Source: Euryarchaeota archaeon (GTDB taxonomy: Archaea > Thermoplasmatota > SW-10-69-26 > JACQPN01). From it: a DNA stretch of 64,000 nucleotides. A program made the position numbers and the translations under genes. The notes under the pieces are model-generated. The model saw only the letters and a program-made list of their open reading frames with translations, had not been told where the DNA came from and did not search any database. The stretch lies in assembly GCA_016207515.1 (NCBI GenBank), contig JACQPN010000022.1:1-64000 (forward strand). Direction: 5' to 3'. Shown piece by piece: positions 40,771 through 49,672 of the stretch; position 1 is the stretch's first letter, and every line of letters begins with the position of its first letter.

Positions 40771-42054
40771 GTGACAAGGCGAACAGGGACAGGCATCCTC
40801 TTGGCAACCCTCATGGCCGTAGCCTTCTTCCTCGCTCCCGTTGCATCCGCCGCGACCAACACCGGCTACACGGGCCCCTCCGTCGAAGTGAAACTCTACG
40901 GACACGTGTTCGACCTGTTGAACAAGGTGCCGATAAATACCGAGGTCCCCCCCGCTAGCGACTTGGGACGCAACTTTGGGACCCCGACATTGAGGACCGG
41001 CGTTCAGGATCTTGACACTCAAAACTATCTTTACTTTTACTCGACCCCCGGCCCCGTGCACTACAATGTGACCGAGACCGTTGGGGGCGTCGTCGGGCCC
41101 CGTTTGCACCCGGAGCGCGGCATCGCAATGGACATGGAGTTGGAGCCAGGCAAGGATATTGTCGCCTACTGGTACATGTCCGCAGACTCGGTATCGACCA
41201 GGACAGTCGGTTTTGCCCCGGGCGTTGACCTTGGTGTGCTCGCGCAACTCAAGGTCCGAGCCACGATTCGTTTGGGCGATGACATCGGTCAGGATCTGGA
41301 CAAGCAACCGATAGTTGCGCAAGGCGAGGCTCTTGTGGACATGATCGTCACCCCCAGTGATCCCAAGGTCTATGAAATCGTGATCAACCTCGGCAAGCCT
41401 CAACGCGAGGTGATCAAGGCAGACGAGGACTTCAACATCAAGTTCGAATGGTACCAGGTAAAAGATGAGGCTTCTGGCGCCGAATTCGTCCAGCGTGACT
41501 GGGAACTGCACACGGGGAAAGATTACCCGAACCGCGTTCATCTTTGGGTCAGGAATCCGGTCGTGCTCCAGGACATCCACCCGCAATTTGTGGGCGACAA
41601 ACTGGTCATCCACAATTACCTGAATTCGCCCCTTGGAAACTACGATGTTGACGCGTCATCAACGACGGTGACGATCCAGGGCCCCTCGGAGGCGAAGAGC
41701 CTTTCCCAACCAGTCGTCGTACAACGGACTTGGGAGCACAACCACCACTTCGACGCAGTGACCGTCACCTACCTTTGGGATTACCGCGATGACGATGCCG
41801 TGCCGGGAGAATATAAAGTCACGACATCCGCCTGGAACCTCCAACACACCGCCATGGCCGAGAAGACAGCACATTTCTACATCGACGAGGGCGGGAAGGC
41901 CGGCAAGGCGATCGCGGCGAGCGGCGACGAGATCAAGCCGTTCGACCTTGAGGACGTCGAAAAAGGCCCGAAGAACGCCCCGGGATTCGAGGGGTTGTTC
42001 GTGATTGCGGCCCTTGCCGCGGTGGCCTTCGGTAGACGGAAGAAACGGCGTTAA
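40771..42054 (+). CDS. Surface protein with signal peptide and PGF-CTERM-like anchor
   Basis: A 427-aa protein with an N-terminal signal (GILLATLMAVAFFLAPVASA) and a C-terminal tripartite sorting signal: NAPGFEGLFVIAALAAVAFG then RRKKRR. PGF plus hydrophobic helix plus basic tail is the substrate signature of archaeosortase A, which cleaves and replaces the helix with a lipid. The body is beta-rich with no known enzyme motif. Start GTG 40771 has a GGAGATG stretch eight bases upstream and follows the previous lipoprotein gene by four bases. It is probably a cell-surface partner of that lipoprotein. Confidence 0.88.
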   Translation: MTRRTGTGILLATLMAVAFFLAPVASAATNTGYTGPSVEVKLYGHVFDLLNKVPINTEVPPASDLGRNFGTPTLRTGVQDLDTQNYLYFYSTPGPVHYNVTETVGGVVGPRLHPERGIAMDMELEPGKDIVAYWYMSADSVSTRTVGFAPGVDLGVLAQLKVRATIRLGDDIGQDLDKQPIVAQGEALVDMIVTPSDPKVYEIVINLGKPQREVIKADEDFNIKFEWYQVKDEASGAEFVQRDWELHTGKDYPNRVHLWVRNPVVLQDIHPQFVGDKLVIHNYLNSPLGNYDVDASSTTVTIQGPSEAKSLSQPVVVQRTWEHNHHFDAVTVTYLWDYRDDDAVPGEYKVTTSAWNLQHTAMAEKTAHFYIDEGGKAGKAIAASGDEIKPFDLEDVEKGPKNAPGFEGLFVIAALAAVAFGRRKKRR

Positions 42055-42072
42055 GCGACGCGCTTTCGCAGT

Positions 42073-42654
42073 TCACATCTTAACGGGTCGGTCTTGGCCT
42101 ATCCTTGACGCTTCCGGCCCCATCTGGCCTTGGTACTTGCTGCCTCGCGCCGCTCCGTATGGCTTCTCGGCAGGGCTCAAGAGTTGATGGATGACTATCT
42201 GCGAGACTCGCGTCCGTGGCCGCAGCGCCACAGGCACTTTGCCCAGGTTTGAGAGTTCGAGCGTTATCTTGCCCTCGAAACCTGGGTCTATGAAACCCGC
42301 CGTGGCATGGACGACGATGGCAAGCCTTCCGAAGCTCGACCTGCCTTCGACGCGGGCGACTAGGTCGTTCGGGATCTTCACGCGCTCCAACGTGGTCCCA
42401 AGCGCGAACTCGCCGGGGTGCATGATGAACGCGTCACCGTCCTTCACATGCATCTCCTCTGTGTACTCCTTCGCGACCGTCGTGTCGCCTGGGTCGATGA
42501 ACGGGATGTGCGGTGTCTTGAAGACGCGGAACTCGTTGCCGAGCCGCAAATCGATGGATGCAGGCTGGATCTGGAGGTCGGGGTCATCTAGCGGGTCGAC
42601 GACGAGGTCGCCCTTCTTGAGCCGTGCCTTGATGTCCAGGTCGCTGAAGATCAT
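42073..42654 (-). CDS. dcd: dCTP deaminase
   Basis: A 193-aa member of the Dcd/Dut family that deaminates dCTP to dUTP for dTTP synthesis; some archaeal forms also hydrolyse dUTP. The active-site block [20 protein letters not shown] followed by [15 protein letters not shown] contains the catalytic Glu and the Ser/Arg that hold the substrate. The C-terminal QMGPEAS lid segment is present. The ATG at 42654 lies 27 nt from the TATA box GGGGTTTTAGG (minus strand, 42676-42686). The 5' region overlaps the downstream end of the antiporter transcript unit only in non-coding sequence. Confidence 0.94.
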   Translation of the reverse strand: MIFSDLDIKARLKKGDLVVDPLDDPDLQIQPASIDLRLGNEFRVFKTPHIPFIDPGDTTVAKEYTEEMHVKDGDAFIMHPGEFALGTTLERVKIPNDLVARVEGRSSFGRLAIVVHATAGFIDPGFEGKITLELSNLGKVPVALRPRTRVSQIVIHQLLSPAEKPYGAARGSKYQGQMGPEASRIGQDRPVKM

Positions 42655-42712
42655 CGCCGGGAAAGCGGCGTCCCGCCTAAAACCCCTTGCCTGCGTCGAC
42701 CACCGGCATGCC

Positions 42713-43942
42713 TCAAAAGGATGGCGCGATGTGACTTTCGTCCCTTGGTAACCCGCGGGCAAGGCGCGTCAGGAGGAACGGTGTGACCAAAGTGGTGAGA
42801 AGCGACATGACGACCACGGCGGAGTAGAGGTCCCGAGAGACACCGGGGATGCCCAAGGCGATCAGGGCGACGATGATGCCGACCTCGCCGCGTGGGATCA
42901 TCCCCACGCCGACGAAGAGCGCGGATCTTGCGCCGAGCGACATCGAGGCGACGTAGCAGGCGACGAGCTTCGTCGCGATCGCCACGACCACGACCGAAGC
43001 GATGAAAAACGCCGAACCCGAAACGGCGCCGAGCTGGACCTGCGCACCGACGAAGACGAAGAAGAACGGCGCGAGGAACTCCTTGAGCGAGACGAAGGCG
43101 TGATCGAGCTGGTAGGATTCGCGTAAGCCCGCGAAGGCCATCCCGGCAAGAAACGCACCGATGATGGCTGCAAGGCCGAAAGTCGCCGCAAGCGCCGAAA
43201 GCCCGAGGCACGCCGCGATGGCCGCCCCACGCACCATGCGCATGCTCGGCTCCTTGCCGACCCAACCGGGCGCCTTTTGGATGGCGCGGTTCACGAGGCG
43301 CTCGCCGAAAAGCGCGAACACGAGGACGAAGCCAAGCGAGGCCATGATCGCGAGGCCGGCGGAGAACACCGAGGCCCCGCCGCCGACGGCCACCGATTGC
43401 ACCACCGTGAGCACTGCTAGCCCCAAGACGTCGTCGATGACGGCGGCCGCCATGATCACCCGGGACTCGCGTCTCCCGATTATCCCAAGGTTCCCAAGCA
43501 CCGCCGCGGTTATTCCCACCGACGTGGCGACCAGCGCCGCGCCAAGGAAAAGGGATTCCACCTGCGACAGCGTGTTGTAGACGCCGAGGGCGTAGCCGGC
43601 CGCGAAAGGGACGGCGACGCCGCTCAACGCCACGAGCGTTCCAAGGCGGCCGACCTTGCGAAGCTCCGACAGGGGGGTTTCGAGTCCGACCTCGAAGATG
43701 AGAAAGATCACGCCCAACTCGGCGAAGAGGCGCAGGACCTCCGCCGACGTCGCCGGGAACACGAAGTCCTTGAGGAACGTGTTCCCGAGGATGAGGCCCG
43801 CCGAGATCTCGCCTATTATCGTCGGCACGTGGACGCGGGAGACCAGGACACCAAGCACCTTCGCGGCGAGGAATATGGCGAAGAGCTCGAAGATGACATA
43901 ATCGCTCCCGCTTACCACGTCCGCGAAACAGGGTGGAAACAC
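42713..43942 (-). CDS. CPA2-type Na+(K+)/H+ antiporter membrane protein
   Basis: A 409-aa cation:proton antiporter with about 12 membrane helices. CPA2 features: [15 protein letters not shown] (helix 2-3), [18 protein letters not shown] (helix 4), the conserved acidic pair in [15 protein letters not shown] that carries cations, and [33 protein letters not shown] near the C-terminus. It has no RCK/TrkA-N regulatory domain, so it is a bare NapA/GerN-like transporter for sodium or pH control. GTG 43942 is the longest start; GTG 43918 is better placed relative to the AT-rich element near 43950. Confidence 0.93.
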   Translation of the reverse strand: MFPPCFADVVSGSDYVIFELFAIFLAAKVLGVLVSRVHVPTIIGEISAGLILGNTFLKDFVFPATSAEVLRLFAELGVIFLIFEVGLETPLSELRKVGRLGTLVALSGVAVPFAAGYALGVYNTLSQVESLFLGAALVATSVGITAAVLGNLGIIGRRESRVIMAAAVIDDVLGLAVLTVVQSVAVGGGASVFSAGLAIMASLGFVLVFALFGERLVNRAIQKAPGWVGKEPSMRMVRGAAIAACLGLSALAATFGLAAIIGAFLAGMAFAGLRESYQLDHAFVSLKEFLAPFFFVFVGAQVQLGAVSGSAFFIASVVVVAIATKLVACYVASMSLGARSALFVGVGMIPRGEVGIIVALIALGIPGVSRDLYSAVVVMSLLTTLVTPFLLTRLARGLPRDESHIAPSF

Positions 43943-44043
43943 GGATAATTGTTGTGATACGGCTCCGACCGGCCGTCGGTCAGAGCGTTTCGCGCCTACC
44001 CTTTCGACGGGCTCGCCTCAAAGCGAAATCGGGTCTCGAGCGA

Positions 44044-44056
44044 CAATCAAATAGCC
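44044..44056 (+). promoter_or_regulatory. TATA box of the HIT gene
   Basis: CAATCAAATAGCC is centred about 27 nt before GTG 44077, with no ribosome binding site in between. Confidence 0.5.
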
Positions 44057-44076
44057 GTCCTCGCCGCTTTCCGGGC

Positions 44077-44505
44077 GTGACGGACGCTTGCGTCTTCTGC
44101 GCAATAATCGTCGGACAGAGGCCCGGGATCATCGTGTTCGACGACGGGACGCACGTCGCGATAATGGACAAACATCCGATCACGCACGGCCACACGCTTG
44201 TCATGCCAAAGGCCCACGCTCGTGACATGTTCCACATGGCCCCCGCGGACGTGGGACGTCTGTACCAGGTCGCCGCGCGGGTCGCCCGGGCCGTCAAGAA
44301 AGCAACCGGCGCCGACGGACTCAACGTCGGCCAGAACAACGGCGCCTCGGCCCGCCAGATCGTTTTCCACGTGCACGTCCACTTGATCCCACGCAGGCCC
44401 GGAGACACCACACATCATTTCCCGGACCGGCTCGAGGAACCGCCGGAGGAGACCCTGAAAGTCGCCGAAGCCATCAGAAAATGCTTGAAAGAGGAGGCGT
44501 CATGA
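44077..44505 (+). CDS. HIT-family nucleotide hydrolase
   Basis: A 142-aa histidine-triad protein that hydrolyses nucleoside phosphoramidates or dinucleotides. The HIT motif VFHVHVHLIPR holds three alternating His. The N-terminal CVFCAI pair and a His upstream (HPITHGHTLVMPKAHA) are the typical zinc-binding set of the Hint-type branch. GTG 44077 is chosen from the promoter spacing and because residues further upstream are Arg/Pro-rich noncoding sequence. It overlaps the next gene as ATGA. Confidence 0.93.
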   Translation: MTDACVFCAIIVGQRPGIIVFDDGTHVAIMDKHPITHGHTLVMPKAHARDMFHMAPADVGRLYQVAARVARAVKKATGADGLNVGQNNGASARQIVFHVHVHLIPRRPGDTTHHFPDRLEEPPEETLKVAEAIRKCLKEEAS

Positions 44506-44837
44506 AAGTGATAGCCGGCGTCGACGACATCATGTTCACCTCCAAGATCCAGATCGCGGCCCGCGCCAGCGGACAGGAAGTCGAGTTCGCGACCAACCGG
44601 GAGACGCTTCTTGGCGCCGCTTCGGACGGCGGCTTGGTGCTTCTCGACCTCGACGCCCCCGCCTTCGACCCGTTGAACCTCATTCCCGAGTTGACGGCGC
44701 GGGAAAGTTGCCGCGTGATAGCGTTCGTCTCCCACGTCGAGGCCGATGTGGCGAGAAGAGCACGGGAGGCGGGAGCGCACCAGGTGCTTTCCCGTTCGAG
44801 GTTCTTCGAAGCGCTGCCAGGGATCCTTCGCCCATAG
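44502..44837 (+). CDS. Response-regulator receiver-like protein
   Basis: A 111-aa protein with receiver-domain order: KVIAGVDDIMFTSKIQIAA, LVLLDLDAPAFDPLNL, CRVIAFVSHVEADVARRA. The Asp in LLDLDAP sits where the phosphoacceptor would be and an acidic pair (VDD) occurs near the N-terminus, but the conserved Lys of the last loop is not evident, so it may be a pseudo-receiver. The GAGGAGG site and ATGA overlap couple it to the HIT gene. No histidine kinase lies in the window. Confidence 0.75.
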   Translation: MKVIAGVDDIMFTSKIQIAARASGQEVEFATNRETLLGAASDGGLVLLDLDAPAFDPLNLIPELTARESCRVIAFVSHVEADVARRAREAGAHQVLSRSRFFEALPGILRP

Positions 44838-44862
44838 ACCGCGACACCTTTCCTCGCCAGGC

Positions 44863-45633
44863 CTACTCGGGCGGAACGGTCGTCTTGTCCTTTGCCAGCC
44901 ACGCGAGGAGTCGCTCCGAAAGCGCGCTCCCGCTGAAGAGCGCCACGCCATGCGCGCTTCCCTCCAGGAGCTCGAGGTCCCGCACCGATTTCGCATGGTC
45001 GTAGGCGTAGCGCGCGGCCGAAGCGCTGTTTGTGTCGCCCTTGGACGCGGCGGCGAACAAGGCGCCTCCGTACGTCTCCATGGGCGGCTTGAGATCCATT
45101 ACGGCCGTGTCGATCGCGGGTGAGATGAGCGCGATGGAGCCGATTCTCGTGTCGTTCGCAGCGTAGGTCACCGCCGCGTTCGCGCCGACGGAGGCCCCCA
45201 CCAGTTCGAACCCGTCAAACGATCTATGCTTGTCGACCGAGAGGAAGGATACGGCGGCCCCCACATCGAGCGGGAGCATGGCGACGTCCTCGGCAGTGAA
45301 GTTCCTGAACGACGCCTTCGTGCCGTTCTTCTCATCGCTTTCGCCGTGACCACGGAAATCGAACGCGAGCACGGCAAACCCCGCCTCGGAAAGCGTGGCG
45401 GGGAAATTCCCCCAATCCGCGCGCGACGTGCCGTACGGGTGCAAGAGCACGATCGTCTTGGACGAGTTCCCGCCAACGGGCGGAGGCGCGTGGTAGACCC
45501 CCTTGAGGCCGAAGCCGTCCGGGGTCACGAACGCGACCCTTTCCCCCTTGTCCACAATGGGGATGTCCTGGCCGACGCAACCCGCGAGCAGGGCGACCAC
45601 GATGAGCGCAGGGAGAAGGGGGTCACGATCCAC
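44863..45633 (-). CDS. Alpha/beta hydrolase, probably a membrane-anchored lipoprotein
   Basis: A 256-aa protein with a signal and lipobox (LIVVALLAGC) and an alpha/beta-hydrolase domain outside the cell: oxyanion region VLLHPYGTSRADW, FDFRGHGESD, nucleophile elbow GASVGANAA (Ser), and late His in EGSAHGVALFSG. The catalytic Asp is probably in the strand before AAASKGDTN. Esterase or peptidase substrate unknown. Start GTG 45633 gives a normal signal peptide; the longer frame adds a non-signal N-terminus. Confidence 0.88.
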   Translation of the reverse strand: MDRDPLLPALIVVALLAGCVGQDIPIVDKGERVAFVTPDGFGLKGVYHAPPPVGGNSSKTIVLLHPYGTSRADWGNFPATLSEAGFAVLAFDFRGHGESDEKNGTKASFRNFTAEDVAMLPLDVGAAVSFLSVDKHRSFDGFELVGASVGANAAVTYAANDTRIGSIALISPAIDTAVMDLKPPMETYGGALFAAASKGDTNSASAARYAYDHAKSVRDLELLEGSAHGVALFSGSALSERLLAWLAKDKTTVPPE

Positions 45634-45756
45634 GGCGGAGAAGCAGCGCTCCTTCGTAAACGGTTTGCGGGAAAAGGGGGAACACCCGACCCCAGAACGC
45701 CTGGAGCCGGGGACTTGCCGCCATGACGCGGCAATCAATGACGGGGCCGATGCCCC

Positions 45757-45951
45757 TTAGGCCTTCTTCAGGTAGGGGAGGCCGGTCCGCTTGTTGACGC
45801 CGACCTTGTATTCCTCCGGCTTGTCGCAGGGCTTGCCGCTCTTGGGCTTGTTCCCTGTCTTCGCGAAGAAGTAGATGGTCTGCTTTCGGCCGCCGTTCAA
45901 CGTTACTTGCCTTGTGTGTAGGGTGTAGCCTTTGTGCTCGAATGGCACCAT
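45757..45951 (-). CDS. Small conserved-looking basic protein
   Basis: A 64-aa protein from ATG 45951. It is basic, with aromatic-rich strands (GYTLHTRQVTLNGGRKQTIY) and a C-terminal VGVNKRTGLPYLKK. The sequence looks like a short globular protein under selection; similar short proteins occur in many archaeal genomes without assigned function. A TATA-like element (minus strand CCTTAAGATAG, 45979-45989) lies about 33 nt upstream of the start. Confidence 0.7.
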   Translation of the reverse strand: MVPFEHKGYTLHTRQVTLNGGRKQTIYFFAKTGNKPKSGKPCDKPEEYKVGVNKRTGLPYLKKA

Positions 45952-45989
45952 AGTCACCAAGGAGAAAACGGCCAATCCCTATCTTAAGG

Positions 45990-46308
45990 TTTGCATTTTG
46001 ATGCGAATCCTCTCCTTAGAAATACCCCCACGAGATTCCCGACTCCTGAATTTCCAAGGAGAGCGCGTGGGTTTCGTGAGATTTCTTGGACAGTGACGCT
46101 CCCAAGTATGCGCCTTTTGCTCCTTAGAAACACCGAGTCCGCGAACAACGTAACTCGGTGAAAGTGAACATATTCTGTCCATTCTCCGGTCGTTCCCTCC
46201 TTGGCATTCGATGTGAACGTGGCGGCCTTGCACGCCGGGGCGTGAAGATCGTGGGTGCGCTCGTCGGTGGTCAAGTACCGCGTGTGGTCGAAGACTTGCG
46301 TAGGCTTT
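45990..46308. other. Intergenic region with a short direct repeat
   Basis: No convincing gene is seen. CTCCTTAGAAATACC at 46012-46026 recurs as CTCCTTAGAAACACC at 46120-46134, 108 bp apart, close to the period of the tandem units that follow. This may be a decayed earlier unit of that array. Confidence 0.45.
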
Positions 46309-46680
46309 CGGGGTCCGCGCTACTAGGGGCGGTTTGGGAAGGTGAACGCCGAGGCGGAGATTCGAACTTCGGCGGACTCCTTCCAGTCGTCCGCCTCGTT
46401 CTAATCTCCTCCTAGACCTTTTGGGTCCGCATCCACTTGGGGACTGTATGGGGTGGTGGACGCGGAGGAGATTCGAACTCCGGAGGCCTCCCTTCGGTCG
46501 GCCTCCTCGTTCTCATCTCCTCCTAGCCTGTTGGGGTCCGCGCTCCTTGGGGACATTCGGGGAAGGGAGCGCGGAGGAGGAGATTCGAACTCCGCCGGAC
46601 TCGCTGCGCTCGTCCGGCTCGTTCTCATCTCCTCCTAGACCTTTGGGGTCCGCGTCCACTTGGGACTGTTGGGGATGGTG
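46309..46680 (-). repeat. Three tandem ~111-bp tRNA-Ser-derived units with covarying hairpins
   Basis: Each unit carries a minus-strand tRNA T-arm (GGAGTTCGAATCTCC or close) plus a CCTCCGC-like 3' acceptor end, but no D or anticodon arm. Each also has a hairpin with 7-bp arms (46371-46395, 46482-46506, 46594-46618) whose arms differ between units yet stay complementary: GGCGGAC/GTCCGCC, GGAGGCC/GGCCTCC, GCCGGAC/GTCCGGC. A second hairpin, with 10-11 bp arms, lies at 46426-46466 (one mismatch) and 46537-46575, and a perfect one at 46649-46688 overlaps the tRNA 3' end. Unit spacing is 111-113 bp. The leftmost unit is the most decayed. Confidence 0.8.
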
Positions 46681-46683
46681 GAC

Positions 46684-46766
46684 GCGGAGGAGGAGATTCG
46701 AACTCCTGAGGACTTTCGCCCACCGGTTTTCAAGACCGGCGCCGTAGGCCGCTTGGCTACCTCCGC
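46684..46766 (-). tRNA. tRNA-Ser (anticodon UGA)
   Basis: An 83-nt class II tRNA. Acceptor GCGGAGG pairs with CCTCCGC; the D-arm is GCC...GGC; the anticodon stem CCGGT/ACCGG encloses CTTGAAA, giving anticodon TGA. A variable arm GGGC-GAAA-GTCC marks it as serine-type, and the T-arm AGGAG-TTCGAAT-CTCCT is perfect. CCA is not encoded and no intron is present. Its 3' end forms the right arm of a hairpin (46649-46688) belonging to the downstream tandem repeats. Confidence 0.96.
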
Positions 46767-46876
46767 AATTGGACGTGGGCGGCAAGAAGCTGGAGGGTAA
46801 TTAACTGAACGTCAGAATGACCAAAAAACGGATGGGCGGCGGCAAACGCCGCCGCCACTCACGAAACCTGGGAGTT

Positions 46877-47263
46877 TCAGGCCGCCGCGGTCTTTGGCGC
46901 GGCAAAGCCCGTCCAAAGGCCCCAGACGCCGACGAGGACATGCACTACGTTTCCGCCGAGGGCGGGTTGGCCCGCGGTGAAGACGCCGAGGCTCTCAAGG
47001 ATCGTGGGCGAAGCAAAGCCGATGACGGCCAGCAGCACGTAGACGACCCCGAAGACCTGCGCGTACATCGTCATCATCTTCGTCTCAGTGTTCATGAAGC
47101 CCACGTAGAGGCCGATGAGGCCTAGAACGACGTGGACGATGCTGTGCGTTGTGCTCACGTGCAGGAAGCCGGGAACGATCGTCGGCATGACGAATCCGAT
47201 GATACCGACCAGTAGGAATACTATCCCGGTCACCTGCGCGTACAGTTTTGTCATGTTCTCCAT
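46877..47263 (-). CDS. DUF4383-like four-helix membrane protein
   Basis: A 128-aa protein with four membrane helices arranged as two similar halves: LYAQVTGIVFLLVGIIGFVM...HSIVHVVLGLIGLYVGF and MYAQVFGVVYVLLAVIGFAS...NVVHVLVGVWGLWTGFA. The paired YAQVxGxVxxLxxxIGF and VHVxxGxxGLxxGF motifs resemble the DUF4383 family; function unknown. Start ATG 47263 is supported by AGGTGA nine bases upstream. Confidence 0.85.
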   Translation of the reverse strand: MENMTKLYAQVTGIVFLLVGIIGFVMPTIVPGFLHVSTTHSIVHVVLGLIGLYVGFMNTETKMMTMYAQVFGVVYVLLAVIGFASPTILESLGVFTAGQPALGGNVVHVLVGVWGLWTGFAAPKTAAA

Positions 47264-47581
47264 GTTCTTTCACCTAGCCGGCTGACCCGACTGCGCCTCC
47301 ATTAAATGGCCGGTAAATAAGGGTTTTCAAAGTGATTTACGAAATTCGTGATGAAAGATGGCGGTCGGCGAAAAGGTTTAGTTTAGGTGGGGGGCGAAAT
47401 TGGCCCAAATTTTGGCAAACCGCGCCTTGAATTCGGTCCGTTCTTTAACGTGTCGGTTTTGCAGCGTGGCCCGGACGGCCAGAAAGGGACAGGCGTGCCC
47501 GGAACCGCCCTCCCGCGGCTCGACCACCCGTTCCGGACCTCTCCGCCAGACATTGAAATAACGCCGTGCGCTTTGCCGAGC
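47264..47581. promoter_or_regulatory. Divergent upstream region of uvrB
   Basis: No gene assigned. AAGGTTTAGTTTAG (47373-47386) is TATA-like. CCAAATTTTGG (47405-47415) is a short palindrome within a repeated TTGGC context (47400-47418) that could be an operator. GAAATAAC (47554-47561) sits 25 nt before the preferred uvrB start. The uvrB frame is open back to 47387, but its extra 65 residues look non-coding. Confidence 0.45.
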
Positions 47582-49621
47582 GTGTCGGGTTTCAAGCTCG
47601 CGGCAGGGCTGCAACCAAAGGGCGACCAGCCGGAGGCGATCGAGAAGCTCAGCAAAGGGCTTAGAGAAGGCCTTCGCCGCCAGACGCTTCTTGGCGTCAC
47701 CGGTTCGGGCAAGACCTTCACAATGGCCAACGTCATAATGAGGGCCGGCCGTCCTACACTGGTCATCAGCCACAACAAGACGCTCGCCGCGCAGCCCTAC
47801 GAGGAGTTTAGCGAATTCTTCCCGGAAAACGCCGTCGAGTACTTCGTCTCTTATTACGACTATTACCAACCCGAAGCCTACGTCCCCCAGACCGACACCT
47901 ACATCGGCAAGGAAACGAGCATCAACGAGCAGATCGAGCGGCTCCGCCACAGTGCCACTCAATCGTTGATGGTGCGAAACGACGTCATCGTCGTCGCCTC
48001 GGTGTCGTGCATCTACGGCTTGGGCGACCCCCGCGAATACCGGGACCTCCACCTCGTGATCGAGAAGGGAAGGCAGGTCAAGCGGCAGGAGATGCTCCGG
48101 AAGCTCGTGGACATCCAGTACCAGCGAAACGACATGGACCTCAAGCCCGGCACGTTCCGGGCCCGCGGCGACGTCATAGACGTCTTTCTTCCGGACGGGG
48201 AGACCGTCTACCGGATAGGGCTATTCGGCGACGACGTCGAATCGATCGCCCGCATCGACCCTCTGCTCCCCGAGAAGAAGGCGGAACTGGAACGCGCCAT
48301 CATCTACCCGGCAAAGCACTTCGTGACGCCGCCGGATCGGATGGAGGAAGTCTGCAAGTCCATCGAAGCCGAGGCCGACGTGAGGATTACCGAGCTCAAA
48401 CGCCTGGGGAAGGTCCTTGAGGCCGCCCGGCTGGAACAGCGGACCCGATTCGACCTTGAGATGCTTCGCCAGGTCGGCTACTGCCACGGCATCGAGAATT
48501 ACTCACGCCATTTCACCGGAAGGAAGACCGGCGAACCCCCCTACTCCCTTCTCGATTACTTTCCCGAGGGGTTCCTCACCTTCATCGATGAGTCGCACGT
48601 CACGATGCCGCAGGTGCGAGGCATGTACGAAGGGGACAGGGCGCGAAAGGCAACACTGGTCGAATACGGCTTCCGGCTTCCCTCAGCGCTTGACAACCGG
48701 CCTCTCAAGTTCCCGGAATTTGAAAAACGGGTGGGACAGATCGTCTACGTGTCGGCCACGCCGAGTCCATACGAGCGCGAGACCTCGGACCAGGTGGTCG
48801 AGCAACTCGTGCGGCCCACGGGCCTCGTCGACCCCGTGCTGGTCGTGCGACCCATCAAAGGGCAGGTCGACGACCTATTGGGCGAGATCCGCTCAAGGGC
48901 GAAACGCGGCGAGCGCGTCCTGGTGACCACGCTCACGAAACGCATGGCGGAGGACCTCACCGATTACTATACGTCCCTCAACGTGAAGGTGCGCTACCTT
49001 CACGCCGATGTCGACACGTTGGACCGGATCGACATCCTTACAGGGCTCCGCCGTGGCGACTTCGACACTTTGGTCGGGATCAACCTGTTGCGGGAAGGAC
49101 TCGACCTTCCGGAAGTGTCATTGGTGGCGATCCTCGACGCCGACAAGGAGGGGTTCCTTCGCGGCGAGACCGCCCTCGTCCAGACGATCGGCCGCGCCGC
49201 CCGCAACGTGAACGGCTCCGTGATAATGTACGCGGACAAGGTCACGGATTCCATGAGAAAGGCGATCGATGAGACGGACAGGCGCCGCGCGGTACAGGTG
49301 GCCTACAACGAGTCCCACGGGATCACGCCAAAGACGATCGAGAAGGCGATCCGCGAAATGAAAGGCATCGCGAAGAAACCGGAGGTCACGGTCCAGGTCC
49401 CGAAAGGCGTCCTTTCACAGGACGAGACGCTCGTCATCATCGGCGAGTTAGAGGCGTCCATGCTCCTCGCCGCAAAGCGCTTGGATTTCGAGAAGGCCGC
49501 CGCCATGAGGGACAAGATACGAGAGCTTCGCGGGCTTGCGGGGATAGTGCAGGAAGGCGGCGTGGAAGCGGGTCCAGAACGGCCGAAGGGGCGAGGGCGA
49601 TGGGGCGCGAGGGCCCGGTAA
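47582..49621 (+). CDS. uvrB: Excinuclease ABC subunit B
   Basis: About 679 aa, the normal UvrB length. It is the DNA-damage verification helicase-like subunit that is loaded by UvrA and recruits UvrC. Walker A is [12 protein letters not shown], the beta-hairpin that probes the strand is [20 protein letters not shown], the DESH box is [11 protein letters not shown], helicase motif VI includes [12 protein letters not shown], and the C-terminal UVR domain is [23 protein letters not shown] 47582 ([19 protein letters not shown]) matches the family start; TTG 47573 is an alternative. Archaea with UvrABC generally acquired it from bacteria. UvrA is 4 kb downstream; UvrC is not in the window. Confidence 0.97.
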   Translation: MSGFKLAAGLQPKGDQPEAIEKLSKGLREGLRRQTLLGVTGSGKTFTMANVIMRAGRPTLVISHNKTLAAQPYEEFSEFFPENAVEYFVSYYDYYQPEAYVPQTDTYIGKETSINEQIERLRHSATQSLMVRNDVIVVASVSCIYGLGDPREYRDLHLVIEKGRQVKRQEMLRKLVDIQYQRNDMDLKPGTFRARGDVIDVFLPDGETVYRIGLFGDDVESIARIDPLLPEKKAELERAIIYPAKHFVTPPDRMEEVCKSIEAEADVRITELKRLGKVLEAARLEQRTRFDLEMLRQVGYCHGIENYSRHFTGRKTGEPPYSLLDYFPEGFLTFIDESHVTMPQVRGMYEGDRARKATLVEYGFRLPSALDNRPLKFPEFEKRVGQIVYVSATPSPYERETSDQVVEQLVRPTGLVDPVLVVRPIKGQVDDLLGEIRSRAKRGERVLVTTLTKRMAEDLTDYYTSLNVKVRYLHADVDTLDRIDILTGLRRGDFDTLVGINLLREGLDLPEVSLVAILDADKEGFLRGETALVQTIGRAARNVNGSVIMYADKVTDSMRKAIDETDRRRAVQVAYNESHGITPKTIEKAIREMKGIAKKPEVTVQVPKGVLSQDETLVIIGELEASMLLAAKRLDFEKAAAMRDKIRELRGLAGIVQEGGVEAGPERPKGRGRWGARAR

Positions 49622-49638
49622 GGGCTTCCACGGAAAAT

Positions 49639-49648
49639 CCTTTATGAG
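49639..49648 (+). promoter_or_regulatory. TATA box of the BNR-like lipoprotein gene
   Basis: CCTTTATGAG is centred 30 nt before ATG 49673, supporting that start over the upstream ATG at 49658. Confidence 0.55.
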
Positions 49649-49672
49649 TCGGAAGTCATGGAGGGCCGTCCG

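Noticed and set aside
40543-41613. 356-aa minus-strand frame
   Set aside because: Antisense to two secreted-protein genes; no start signal or domain.
46309-46680. Additional tRNA genes or a CRISPR array
   Set aside because: The units have a T-arm and acceptor 3' end but no D-arm or anticodon arm, and spacers are not unique sequences; they are tRNA-derived repeats, not functional tRNAs.
47387-47581. 65-residue N-terminal extension of UvrB
   Set aside because: UvrB homologs begin near [14 protein letters not shown]; the extension is Gly/Pro/Arg-rich and lacks similarity.
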